The notes: generated from the sequence alone by a model not told the origin. A stretch of 13,030 nt of DNA from Candidatus Cloacimonadota bacterium (GCA_030626645.1 DAOUTP010000028.1:1-13030); one strand, 5' to 3'. Counted from the stretch's first letter, positions 1 through 7,749 are shown. Numbers and translations: made by a program.

Positions 1-151
1 ACGTTAGGAGAGGGACTGAGGGTGAGGTGGTAAAAATCCTCGTTACACAGCTCCCGCTGTGTAATGAAATAGTAGAAAGACAGTTTCTTATATATTTTCT
101 CCGACATCCCTCGCCTACGCTAGGAGAGGGACTGAGGGTGAGGTGGTAAAA
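1..151. repeat. Two copies of a 31-bp direct repeat, 116 bp apart, linked to hairpins (REP-like intergenic element)
   Basis: Bases 5-35 and 121-151 are identical. The match extends left to positions 1 and 117 with one mismatch (4 versus 120), and the first copy is cut by the window edge. The repeat begins TAGGAGAGGGACTGAGGG. The second copy is preceded by CCCTCGCCTACG, so bases 108-117 and 121-130 form a 10-bp stem with one mismatch and a 3-base loop. Between the copies lies a second hairpin (43-64). The G-rich repeat is unlike the AT-rich coding DNA around it. This is the form of an intergenic REP or MITE-like element. No transposase gene is visible. The repeat and stems are directly seen; calling it a dispersed family is inference. 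Confidence 0.75.
43..64. repeat. Perfect 9-bp inverted repeat hairpin inside the repeat element
   Basis: TTACACAGC (43-51) pairs perfectly with GCTGTGTAA (56-64) around a TCCC loop. There is no T-run after it on either strand, so it does not look like an intrinsic terminator. It lies midway between the two copies of the 31-bp repeat and is probably part of the same composite element. A weaker 5-bp inverted repeat (AGAAA 74-78 with TTTCT 84-88) follows it. Confidence 0.7.
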
Positions 152-152
152 T

Positions 153-192
153 AAAAAAAGCCTTCTTAAAGTATTCAAACTTAGAAGGCTTT
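153..192 (-). terminator. Rho-independent terminator of htpG
   Basis: Read on the minus strand, AGAAGGCTTT pairs with AAAGCCTTCT in reverse order: bases 183-192 against 157-166, a 10-bp perfect stem around a 16-base loop. It is followed by an unbroken run of seven T (complement of 153-159). It begins 28 bp after the htpG stop codon. On the plus strand the same stem is followed only by TTTGTATTT, so it could act weakly in that direction too. Confidence 0.85.
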
Positions 193-220
193 GTATTTAT
201 ATCTCTTAGCGGTAAAAAAC

Positions 221-2212
221 TTACTTTATCATTCCCAGTACTTTATTAGCATTTTCGATAAATGCATGAAGTTCCTTTCCGGTAAATCTTTTCTGTTCCA
301 ACATTGCAAGATCATGAATGTGTTTTGTAAGAAATTTAACTTTTTTCTTCTCATCTTTTTTATTTAGCTGTAGGATCTTCTTGATGATTTTGTTCTCCGG
401 ATTAACTATGAGAGTATGATTCTTTAGCATATCCATTCCTCCATCGGGCTGATTCATCATGTTCATCTCCTGGAATCTGCGCATAAATTCATTAAAGACT
501 ATCATGGCAGGAATATCTTTAGATTTAAGATGCTTTGTTTCTGTTTTAATTTCAATAAATGCTTTCTGCACAATATCATTAAATGCTTCTTCACCCAATT
601 CTTCTTTTACGGAAGATGAAATCTCATAAGGTTTTATCTTTGTATAATCATCTTTTGTAGTGATGAATGGAGTCAAAGTTGTTGCAGCTTTGGGGTGCTT
701 TTTGAGGAAGGCTGCGTAATCATCTTTGCTGTAGCTTGCTTCGATATTATCATTTAAAGCATTATTGAAGATCATCTCAATTTCTTCTGAATCCTTGGTT
801 TTCGCAGCATCTTTTTTATCGATCAGATTTTCATTGATCTCTGAATCGATACGGACAAAAGTAACTTCATTATTCTTCATTTCCAGTTGCTGAAAAATGT
901 GGTTATCCAGAACCGAATTTGAATAAATAACGCCTATCCCCTGCTCTTTCATCAATCTTAAATAAGAAACCTGAGTATCTTCACTTTGTGCGTAATAAAT
1001 TTTCTGAGGTTTATCATCAGATTTATTTCTGGTTTTATAATCTTCAATTGTTACATAATCATCATCGGTAGTTTTAAAGATCAGTTGATCTTTCATGGAA
1101 TCAGCAAATTTTTCATCTGTAAGAACACCGTATTTGATGAACTGGTTAATATCTTCCCAGAATCCTTCATATTTTTTTCTATCGGATTTAAAGATATCTT
1201 TCAGACTGTCAGCCACTTTTTTAATGATGAATTTAGATATTTTTTGAACCTGTTGGTCTTGCTGTAAGAAACTTCTGGAAACATTCAAGGGAATATCGGG
1301 AATATCAATTCCACCTTTGAGAAGCAGTAAAAATTCAGGGATTATTCCTTTAAGATCATCGGCTACAAAAACATTATTACAAAATAGTTTAACCTTTCCC
1401 GTATTCAGTTCGATCTGATTCTTGATTTTTGGAAAATAGAGAATTCCTTTTAAATTAAATGGGAAATCAACATTAAGATGTATCCAGAAAAGCGGATCGG
1501 TATAATCATGGAATAACTGCTTGTAAAACTCTTTGTATTCATCTTCTGTTACATCTTTAGGTTTACGCAGCCACAATGCTTCAGTCTGATTTACCTGTTC
1601 CTTCTCTTTATTTAAATAAATTGGGAACGGCATGAAATTACTGTATTTTTCAATAAGTTCTTTTATTTTGCTATCTTCAAGATATTGTTCGTTGTCCTTA
1701 TTTAGATAAACTGTTACAGTAGTTCCAATTGTTTTTCTTTTACCTTCAGAAGCAGAATAGTCTGTTTCTCCTTCACATTCCCAAAATGTAGGTTTAGTTC
1801 CTTTTTTGTAGGAAAGTGAATAAATTGTAACTTTTTTAGCGACCATAAAGCTGGAATAAAATCCAAGTCCAAAATGCCCGATAATTGTAGATTGTTTATC
1901 TTTAAATTTTTCAACGAAATCTTCAGCACCGGAAAATGCAATTTGATTGATATATTTCTTTATTTCAGTTGCTGTCATTCCTAAACCGTAATCTATCACC
2001 TGAATTGTCCTTTGCTTCTTGTTGATCTTAATTTCGATCTTAAGGTCATCAGTAATATCGCTTTCTATTGCTTTACGCTTATTCATTGCATCTATAGAAT
2101 TTGATATTAACTCACGCAAAAAAATGTCATGCTCCGAATATAACCATTTTTTAATTATTGGAAAGATATTTTCTGTGTGGATCGATAACTTTCCAGTATT
2201 TTTTTCTGTCAT
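221..2212 (-). CDS. htpG: Molecular chaperone HtpG (Hsp90 family)
   Basis: A 663-residue ATP-dependent cytosolic chaperone that acts as a dimer on partly folded clients. The N-terminal GHKL ATPase domain (about 1-215) shows RELISNSIDA with the catalytic Glu at 34 and the Mg-binding Asn at 38. It also shows VIDYGLGM with the adenine-contacting Asp at 74, and the lid motif GHFGLGFYS at 112-120. The middle domain carries LNVSRSFLQQD with the ATP-sensing Arg at 313. The dimerisation domain follows to the C-terminus, including the helical MRRFQEMNMMN stretch near 577-587. Length is normal for bacterial HtpG. The IAFSGA segment near 91-96 resembles Bacteroidetes-type HtpG more than E. coli. The start has AAGGAG six bases upstream. 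It is the last gene of the minus-strand group but has a CIRCE operator in front and its own terminator behind, so independent heat-shock control is likely. Confidence 0.98.
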   Translation of the reverse strand: MTEKNTGKLSIHTENIFPIIKKWLYSEHDIFLRELISNSIDAMNKRKAIESDITDDLKIEIKINKKQRTIQVIDYGLGMTATEIKKYINQIAFSGAEDFVEKFKDKQSTIIGHFGLGFYSSFMVAKKVTIYSLSYKKGTKPTFWECEGETDYSASEGKRKTIGTTVTVYLNKDNEQYLEDSKIKELIEKYSNFMPFPIYLNKEKEQVNQTEALWLRKPKDVTEDEYKEFYKQLFHDYTDPLFWIHLNVDFPFNLKGILYFPKIKNQIELNTGKVKLFCNNVFVADDLKGIIPEFLLLLKGGIDIPDIPLNVSRSFLQQDQQVQKISKFIIKKVADSLKDIFKSDRKKYEGFWEDINQFIKYGVLTDEKFADSMKDQLIFKTTDDDYVTIEDYKTRNKSDDKPQKIYYAQSEDTQVSYLRLMKEQGIGVIYSNSVLDNHIFQQLEMKNNEVTFVRIDSEINENLIDKKDAAKTKDSEEIEMIFNNALNDNIEASYSKDDYAAFLKKHPKAATTLTPFITTKDDYTKIKPYEISSSVKEELGEEAFNDIVQKAFIEIKTETKHLKSKDIPAMIVFNEFMRRFQEMNMMNQPDGGMDMLKNHTLIVNPENKIIKKILQLNKKDEKKKVKFLTKHIHDLAMLEQKRFTGKELHAFIENANKVLGMIK

Positions 2213-2245
2213 TTCTATCTCCTTTAAGTTTTATTAATTTCTGAG

Positions 2246-2275
2246 ATAATTTAATTCAATGTGTTTATTTGTCAA
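2246..2275 (-). promoter_or_regulatory. Candidate htpG promoter downstream of CIRCE
   Basis: On the minus strand a perfect -35 TTGACA (2275-2270) is followed by AT-rich sequence with only weak -10 candidates: TAAATT with a 16-bp spacer (2253-2248) or AATTAT with an 18-bp spacer (2251-2246), each 4/6 to TATAAT. The start codon lies about 30 bp further. The -35 begins 6 bp after the CIRCE element, so a bound repressor would sit on the upstream face of RNA polymerase. Confidence 0.45.
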
Positions 2276-2281
2276 ATAAAA

Positions 2282-2308
2282 TTAGCACTCCCATTTTGGG
2301 AGTGCTAT
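2282..2308. promoter_or_regulatory. CIRCE operator (HrcA binding site) upstream of htpG
   Basis: The plus strand reads TTAGCACTC (2282-2290), nine spacer bases (2291-2299), then GAGTGCTAT (2300-2308). The CIRCE consensus is TTAGCACTC-N9-GAGTGCTAA, so 17 of 18 defined bases match, with the exact 9-base spacer. It lies between the pyrR stop and the htpG start, 70 bp before the htpG ATG. CIRCE is bound by the heat-labile repressor HrcA, classically at groESL and hrcA-grpE-dnaK. The spacer is itself partly palindromic, so the whole site folds into a long hairpin with a 3-base loop. Confidence 0.9.
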
Positions 2309-2318
2309 AAAATGTTTG

Positions 2319-2345
2319 ATTGTAGCTATTAATCTATTGTTACAA
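2319..2345 (-). promoter_or_regulatory. Alternative htpG promoter upstream of CIRCE
   Basis: The minus strand has TACAAT (2324-2319, 5/6 to the -10 consensus) preceded by TTGTAA (2345-2340, 4/6 to the -35) at a short 15-bp spacing, overlapping the end of pyrR. A transcript from here would start just before CIRCE, which would put the operator in the early 5' leader, its classical place. The short spacer keeps confidence low. Confidence 0.3.
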
Positions 2346-2868
2346 TTTTTACGTTTTCTTCGTTATCTGTTTCCATGAAAGAAACTTTGATGATCTCTTC
2401 ACTGGAGGTTGGTACAGATCTTCCGATGTAATCTGCATGAATTGGAAGCTCTTTGTGTCCCCTATCAATGAGTATGCATAGTTGTATCTCTTTTGGTCTG
2501 CCGATATCCAGAACAGCATCAATCGCAGCTCGTACGGTTCTGCCGGTATAAAGCACATCATCAATAAGAATTATCTTGGCATTCTCAACTTCAAAATCGA
2601 TATGAGTACCATTATGAACAGGATTTTCAGCAACTTTAGATAGATCATCTCTATATAACGAAATATCAATAATTCCTGTTTTCACATCCAGATTTTCGAT
2701 CTCATTTAAGTATCTGGAAAGTCTGTCTGCCATGGGAACTCCACGGCTTCTAATTCCAACCAGATACACATTCTCCATCGATTTATTGTATTCCACGATC
2801 TCCAGTGCAATCCTTCTCATTGAGCGTTCGATAGCTTTTACATCCATAATTTTACTTTTTGTTTTCAT
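2329..2868 (-). CDS. pyrR: Bifunctional pyr operon regulator / uracil phosphoribosyltransferase PyrR
   Basis: This 179-residue protein aligns by eye along its length with Bacillus PyrR (181 residues). Shared blocks include an N-terminal IMD..AIERSMRRIALEI, VGIRSRGVPMA, ISLYRDDLS, the PRPP-binding loop ILIDDVLYTGRTVRAA, and the near-identical LIDRGHKELPIHADYIGRSVPTS. The family binds pyr mRNA with UMP or UTP to attenuate pyrimidine genes, and also converts uracil and PRPP to UMP. No pyr biosynthesis gene or attenuator leader is visible here. Its Shine-Dalgarno GAGGAA overlaps the TGA stop of the upstream kinase, with only 7 bp between the genes, so the two are almost certainly cotranscribed. 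Whether it regulates RNA in this organism cannot be read from the window; the enzyme activity is the safer call. Confidence 0.95.
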   Translation of the reverse strand: MKTKSKIMDVKAIERSMRRIALEIVEYNKSMENVYLVGIRSRGVPMADRLSRYLNEIENLDVKTGIIDISLYRDDLSKVAENPVHNGTHIDFEVENAKIILIDDVLYTGRTVRAAIDAVLDIGRPKEIQLCILIDRGHKELPIHADYIGRSVPTSSEEIIKVSFMETDNEENVKIVTID

Positions 2869-2875
2869 AGGTTCC

Positions 2876-5020
2876 TCAATTTTTTAATTTTTTAAATTTC
2901 AATTTGTATAATACACCATTTCCGTTTATTAATTCAACGTCTGCAGAAAGTTGTATAATTAATATTCTAATAAGCTCCAATCCGGTAGACTCAGGATTCT
3001 TCAAATCGATTCCGTCAGGTAAACTTACTCCATTATTACTTATCTCAAGATGGAAATAATTATCTTCATCTATTTCCATATTTATCCTTATCTCACCCTT
3101 TTCTTTACCTGCAAAGCCATGTTTAATCGCATTTGTAACTATCTCATTGATAAGCAGACCGCAAGGGATTGCTGTGTTAATATTTAAATTGATATCCTTA
3201 ATATTAATAATAGTTTTCATCTTAGAAGTACTAATACTATATGCTCTGAAAATATTATCAATCAACGATTTAACATATTGATTAAAATCTACGTATGCCA
3301 GGTCATCAGATGAATACAATTGTTCTTGTACCAAGGACATGGATATAACCCTGTTTTGAGTATTCGTAAACATTTTAATAGATTCTTCACTTTCTGAAGA
3401 TCTAGACTGGATACTGAGAATGCTGGAAATGATCTGGAGATTGTTTTTAACTCTATGATGTATCTCCTTAAGCATAATATTTTTCTCTTTGAGTGATAAT
3501 TTCAGTTTGTTACCGGTCTCCTTTCTAGTTGTGATCTCTTTTCTGAGATTTTCATTTGTTTCAACAAGTTCAGATGTTCTAAGTGCTACTTTTTTTTCCA
3601 AAATCTCATTTGTTTCTGCAAGTAGTTTATTTAATTTTTTCTTTTTATTGTTATTAACATATAGTAAAATTGCAATTATAATAAAAAATAATACCAATAA
3701 AATTAATGTAATCCACCAAGATTTATTTTTTTCCAGTTGTAATTTATAAATCTGATTATCTTTTATCAGCATTTCCTTTTCACGCAATGTTTTCTCAATT
3801 GTAAAATTTGTACTATATTGAGCAATTTTATCACTGGTTTCTTCATTAAAAAGTGAGTCTCTTAAATTTGAATAGTAGTTTTTGTATAAATATGCATTTT
3901 GGAAATCATTGATACTATAATAGCTCCTAGACATCAATTCATAGATATCTTTTGTAATATCACGTGCTTTGATATTTTGTGAAATTTTTAAACTTTCCTG
4001 TAGATAAAAATCAGCTTGTTTATAATCTTGTTTCGTGAGGAATAAATCTCCAAGGTTTTTAGCAGTATTGGCATATCCATATTTATCACCTACTTTTTTC
4101 TTGAGCTCAAGTGCTTTTTGATAATTATACAACGCCTGGTCTACTTTTCCTTCTGCTTCGTAAACTATAGCGATATTATTCAAGCTTGTAGCAATTCTTT
4201 TTTCATCCTCATTATCTTCATTTATCTTTAGTGCTTCCGAAAGGTATCTTAATGCACTATCAAAATCATTTTGCTTTAAATAGATATTTCCAATATTATT
4301 TAATGTAGACTGAGTTTCAATATTCTCATCACACTTGCATTCCAATGATCTTTTATACATTTCTAATGCTTTTTCATAATCACTTAACCGCACATAAATA
4401 TTCCCAAGATTATTCAATGTGGAATGTATCTTTGGATCATTCATTTCTTCTCTAATGCTTAAAGATTTGAGATAATTATTCATTGATTCATCAAACATTC
4501 CCAATCGGAAATAAACGCTTCCGAGGTTATTATAAGATAAAGATTGTCTTCGGGGGTTATCCAATGCGATAAACATTCCTAATGAACGTTTATAGTAATC
4601 TAAAGCAATAGGGAAATCACCTTTATACCAGTAGATATGACCAATATTATCATAGATATTTGCAATATCATGATCTCCTTTTAATTTACGATAGATATCA
4701 AGAGCTTGTTGGAAATTTTCAAGTGCTTTATCAAAATCAATAGTCATTCTAAAATAGTGACCAATATTATTCAATGCGTCTGCTACACCCTTATTATCCT
4801 CCTCCTTCTTTGCAAGTTCAAAAGCCTGTGCTGCACAATCGTAACTGATTTCTGGATTTATTTTATTATATAGTAATGAAAGTTTGTTTAAAACAGCTAT
4901 CCTTTTTTTCCCATCAACTTCGTTCAGAACAGCTTCCAGGCTGTCTATTTTCGTTATCGCAAGTAGTTTTGTAGATAGAATTATCAACAACAGTAGTAGA
5001 AGATACTTCTTATATTGCAT
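2876..5020 (-). CDS. Membrane TPR sensor histidine kinase (HisKA_2 type), no receiver domain
   Basis: 714 residues. A hydrophobic signal sequence (about 5-21, cleavable or an anchor) leads to seven TPR units marked by NN[IL]G-like motifs near 84, 124, 164, 203, 241, 281 and 321, about 40 residues apart. A membrane segment follows (about 435-454), then a charged coiled coil (about 457-515). Next is a HisKA_2 domain with EIHHRVKNNLQ; the phosphoacceptor is probably His522, because the paralogue next door has Tyr at the first His position. The HATPase domain shows the N-box NEIVTNAIKHGF (625-636), NNGVSLP and a TGLELI G2-like box. The TPR part is thus predicted outside the cytoplasm and the kinase inside. 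The usual G1-box Asp is Asn here. The ligand and partner response regulator are unknown. A GGGGGGAG ribosome site lies in the 17-bp gap after the upstream kinase, so they are cotranscribed. Confidence 0.9.
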   Translation of the reverse strand: MQYKKYLLLLLLIILSTKLLAITKIDSLEAVLNEVDGKKRIAVLNKLSLLYNKINPEISYDCAAQAFELAKKEEDNKGVADALNNIGHYFRMTIDFDKALENFQQALDIYRKLKGDHDIANIYDNIGHIYWYKGDFPIALDYYKRSLGMFIALDNPRRQSLSYNNLGSVYFRLGMFDESMNNYLKSLSIREEMNDPKIHSTLNNLGNIYVRLSDYEKALEMYKRSLECKCDENIETQSTLNNIGNIYLKQNDFDSALRYLSEALKINEDNEDEKRIATSLNNIAIVYEAEGKVDQALYNYQKALELKKKVGDKYGYANTAKNLGDLFLTKQDYKQADFYLQESLKISQNIKARDITKDIYELMSRSYYSINDFQNAYLYKNYYSNLRDSLFNEETSDKIAQYSTNFTIEKTLREKEMLIKDNQIYKLQLEKNKSWWITLILLVLFFIIIAILLYVNNNKKKKLNKLLAETNEILEKKVALRTSELVETNENLRKEITTRKETGNKLKLSLKEKNIMLKEIHHRVKNNLQIISSILSIQSRSSESEESIKMFTNTQNRVISMSLVQEQLYSSDDLAYVDFNQYVKSLIDNIFRAYSISTSKMKTIINIKDINLNINTAIPCGLLINEIVTNAIKHGFAGKEKGEIRINMEIDEDNYFHLEISNNGVSLPDGIDLKNPESTGLELIRILIIQLSADVELINGNGVLYKLKFKKLKN

Positions 5021-5037
5021 AACTCCCCCCTATCAGA

Positions 5038-7677
5038 TTAAACGTTTTGGGAAAAAGTGAGACTAAAGGCTACTCCGTCTTTCCTTTCAATGTTCAATTC
5101 AGCCCCTAATTGATCTTTAAGAATATCTACAAGCCGCATTCCAAAAGAGCTTAAATTTGTCATATCAAAATCTTCAGGTAGATCAACCCCATTGTTCAAG
5201 ACTGTTAAATTCAATTTTCCATTATCAAGCTTTGTCATTGATACTTTTATGATACCTTGTTTATCTTCAGGAAAGCCGTATTTTAGTGCATTTGTGATCA
5301 GTTCATTAATTATTAATCCACATGGTATAGCAATTGTTATATCTAAATTTACATCTTTAATATCAAGTTCATAACCTATTCGGTTGCTGTTAATATTTAA
5401 AGAATGGAATAAATTTTTAATAAGTGAATTAGTATAATCCTTGAATGAGATGTTAGTAAGATCGCTTGATTTGTATAGTTTTTCATGAACCAGTGACATA
5501 GATTTAACACGATGCTGACAATTTCGGAATAATTGTATTGCATATTCATCATCTATGTAAGATGCTTGTAATTTCAACATACTTGAGATGATTTGAAGGT
5601 TGTTTTTAACACGATGATAAATTTCCTGCAGCATTACTTCTTTCTCGCGTAATTGAGATTTTATTTTTTCTTCCGCCTGGCGAATTTCTGTGATATCTAC
5701 AAAAATCCCGATAGAGCCTGTATAATCATCATGATCAAACAGTGGACTTGCGGTTACAGAGATAAGCCTTTTTTCCCCATCTTTACGTATAATTTCTATT
5801 TCATATTTTGAGCTTTGACCTTTTAAACGATTATCAGTTTCTACTTTCAATCGGTTAAAATCATCTGGTGATACTAATTTCTCAAAATTCATTGTATTCA
5901 TCTCTTTATCATTGTAACCAAATATTTTTCTTGCAGCTTCATTATAAAAAGTAAAATTCTCTAATTCATCAGCAATAACCATGCCTTCTTCAATAGATTC
6001 AACCAAATATTTATATTTTCCTTCGCTTTCGCGAATTCTTTGATCTGCACTCTTTCGATCTGTAATATCAGTTGCTGTTCCCAGAACTACTACTAAACCG
6101 TCTATCGTAGTCCTACTATTAAATATCTCTATCCACCTGATTTCACCTTGCTTAGTAATAATCTTAAAGTCATATTGCTGAACAACTTCTTCTCCTTTGA
6201 TACGATTAAATCCTCTGGTCATAACTTGTTCCCGATGTTCTGGATGAACAATATCAAAGAATTTCATGGAAAGAAGTTCCTTCTCAGAAAATCCGGTTAT
6301 CTTTTCAGTAGAAGGATTCACGTAAGTAAATCTGCCCTCCATATTGAAGGTAAATACAGCAATAGATATATTCTCGGTTAGTTGTCGGAATTTATGCTCG
6401 CTATCTAGTAATTTTTCTTCTGCTTCTTTTCTTGTGCTTATTTCAGTTAGTTTCTCTCTATATAAAAAATAAAGAAATGCTAAAACTAACGAACCAAATA
6501 TTAAACCAAGAACTAAAATTGTTGTAATTTTTTTCTGATAAGTTTTACTTTCCTGTAATCTATTGATCTTTTCTTCTCTATTTTCAATTTCAAATTTAGT
6601 TTGTAATTCTGCAATTTTCTGACTTTTTTCTTCTGAATAAATGGAATCGTTCTTTGCCATATGCATTTTAAGACAAGTGAAAGCTTGTTTATAGTCTCCA
6701 ATTGCTGCATAATAAATTGACAATTCCTTATAATTTTCTGAGATTAAATCTGTCAAAGTCATCTCTTTAGCTAATTTCATACTTCTCTTAAATTGATCAA
6801 AAGCCTGTTGGTAACGCTCCATCGACAAAAAAGTAGATCCAAGAAGATTACATGTATAGGCAATACCTTCAGGATTTTCAATTTCTTCAAAAAGATTCAG
6901 TGCCATAAAGTTGTAGTCAATTGTCTTTTGATAATCTTCTTTTGAATGATAAATACTAGATAAATTATTATAGCAATATGCCATACCGAATTTATCATTA
7001 ATTTTTTGCATGCTTTCCAAAGAACGCTCAAGAAAATCTAAAGCTTTATCCAACTCTTCTAGCTCAATATGTACTAATGCAATGTTATGAAGAATTTTGG
7101 CAATCCCGGGTTCATCTCCTGATTCTAATCTGATCTTTAAAACAATATTATAGTAGTGAAGCGCTTGGGTAGGATCTTTCATTAGCAAATATATATTTCC
7201 AAGATTGTTTAAAGCACTTGTTAAATGCTTTTTGTCAATTCCGGTTTCAAAGATCTTAATAGCCCTCAAAACATAATCAAGAGCATTATCATAATCTGCT
7301 AATTGCGTTTTGGCAATAGCAATATTAAGCAAAGCGATCCCTTTACCCTTGGAATATGAATTTGATTCAGCTATCTTTAATGCTTCATGGTATTTAAGAA
7401 GTGCTTCTGGGTATTTTCCTGAATACTCATAAGCTACCCCTATTTGGTTTGTAAAATCTACCTGTTCGATATAAGATTCGGCATGCTCAAGAGCTGATTT
7501 TGCATATTCAATACTTTTATCAGGAGAGATATTCAAATATTCTATAGAAAGCTGGTTGTAAATTATACCCTTATTTGCATTCGATTTATTTAACTCTGTA
7601 TTTAAACTATCGATAACTGATGCAAATGCGGAGAAGTGCATTATAAGTAAAATTAACAAAAATATTAATTTTTTCAT
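5038..7677 (-). CDS. Membrane TPR-PAS-PAS sensor histidine kinase (HisKA_2 type)
   Basis: 879 residues. It has a signal sequence (about 3-19) and seven TPR units whose NN[IL]G-like marks fall at exactly 40-residue spacing (77, 117, 157, 197, 237, 277, 317). A coiled coil (about 345-380) and a membrane segment (about 384-405) come next. Two PAS domains with PAC-like ends follow (about 425-545, with TATDITDRK; about 548-668, with FVDITEIRQ). HisKA_2 has EIYHRVKNNLQ with phosphoacceptor His688. The HATPase has the N-box NELITNALKYGF (791-802), NNGVDLP and an FGMRLV G2-like box. It is a paralogue of the downstream kinase, with the two PAS domains as the main difference. The PAS domains would sense a cytosolic signal and the TPR part an outside one (inference). 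No response regulator gene is present. The start fits the signal sequence, but the only Shine-Dalgarno-like AAGGG lies 14 bases upstream, so translation may be weak. Confidence 0.9.
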   Translation of the reverse strand: MKKLIFLLILLIMHFSAFASVIDSLNTELNKSNANKGIIYNQLSIEYLNISPDKSIEYAKSALEHAESYIEQVDFTNQIGVAYEYSGKYPEALLKYHEALKIAESNSYSKGKGIALLNIAIAKTQLADYDNALDYVLRAIKIFETGIDKKHLTSALNNLGNIYLLMKDPTQALHYYNIVLKIRLESGDEPGIAKILHNIALVHIELEELDKALDFLERSLESMQKINDKFGMAYCYNNLSSIYHSKEDYQKTIDYNFMALNLFEEIENPEGIAYTCNLLGSTFLSMERYQQAFDQFKRSMKLAKEMTLTDLISENYKELSIYYAAIGDYKQAFTCLKMHMAKNDSIYSEEKSQKIAELQTKFEIENREEKINRLQESKTYQKKITTILVLGLIFGSLVLAFLYFLYREKLTEISTRKEAEEKLLDSEHKFRQLTENISIAVFTFNMEGRFTYVNPSTEKITGFSEKELLSMKFFDIVHPEHREQVMTRGFNRIKGEEVVQQYDFKIITKQGEIRWIEIFNSRTTIDGLVVVLGTATDITDRKSADQRIRESEGKYKYLVESIEEGMVIADELENFTFYNEAARKIFGYNDKEMNTMNFEKLVSPDDFNRLKVETDNRLKGQSSKYEIEIIRKDGEKRLISVTASPLFDHDDYTGSIGIFVDITEIRQAEEKIKSQLREKEVMLQEIYHRVKNNLQIISSMLKLQASYIDDEYAIQLFRNCQHRVKSMSLVHEKLYKSSDLTNISFKDYTNSLIKNLFHSLNINSNRIGYELDIKDVNLDITIAIPCGLIINELITNALKYGFPEDKQGIIKVSMTKLDNGKLNLTVLNNGVDLPEDFDMTNLSSFGMRLVDILKDQLGAELNIERKDGVAFSLTFSQNV

Positions 7678-7749
7678 TTATATATTTCTTACCCTTAATT
7701 TATTTATAGTCTGAAAAATCTTGGATTGATAGAAGTGTCAAACAAATAA

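Noticed and set aside
43..64. Hairpin as a second terminator or a riboswitch
   Set aside because: There is no T-run on either side and no downstream gene in the window for a riboswitch; it fits better as part of the repeat element.
986..1267. Open frame of 93 residues on the plus strand inside htpG
   Set aside because: It is antisense to a well-conserved part of htpG and is low-complexity and Phe/Ile-rich, as expected from the complement of AT-rich coding DNA.
3489..3749. Open frame of 86 residues on the plus strand inside the smaller kinase
   Set aside because: It is the complement of the coiled-coil and membrane region of the kinase, and has no ribosome site or recognisable domain.
7703..7741. 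TTGACA and TATAAA on the minus strand before the larger kinase, as a promoter
   Set aside because: The spacing between the two boxes is 27 bp, far from 16-18, and no decent -10 lies at 17 bp from the TTGACA. The kinase may instead be read from uvrC.
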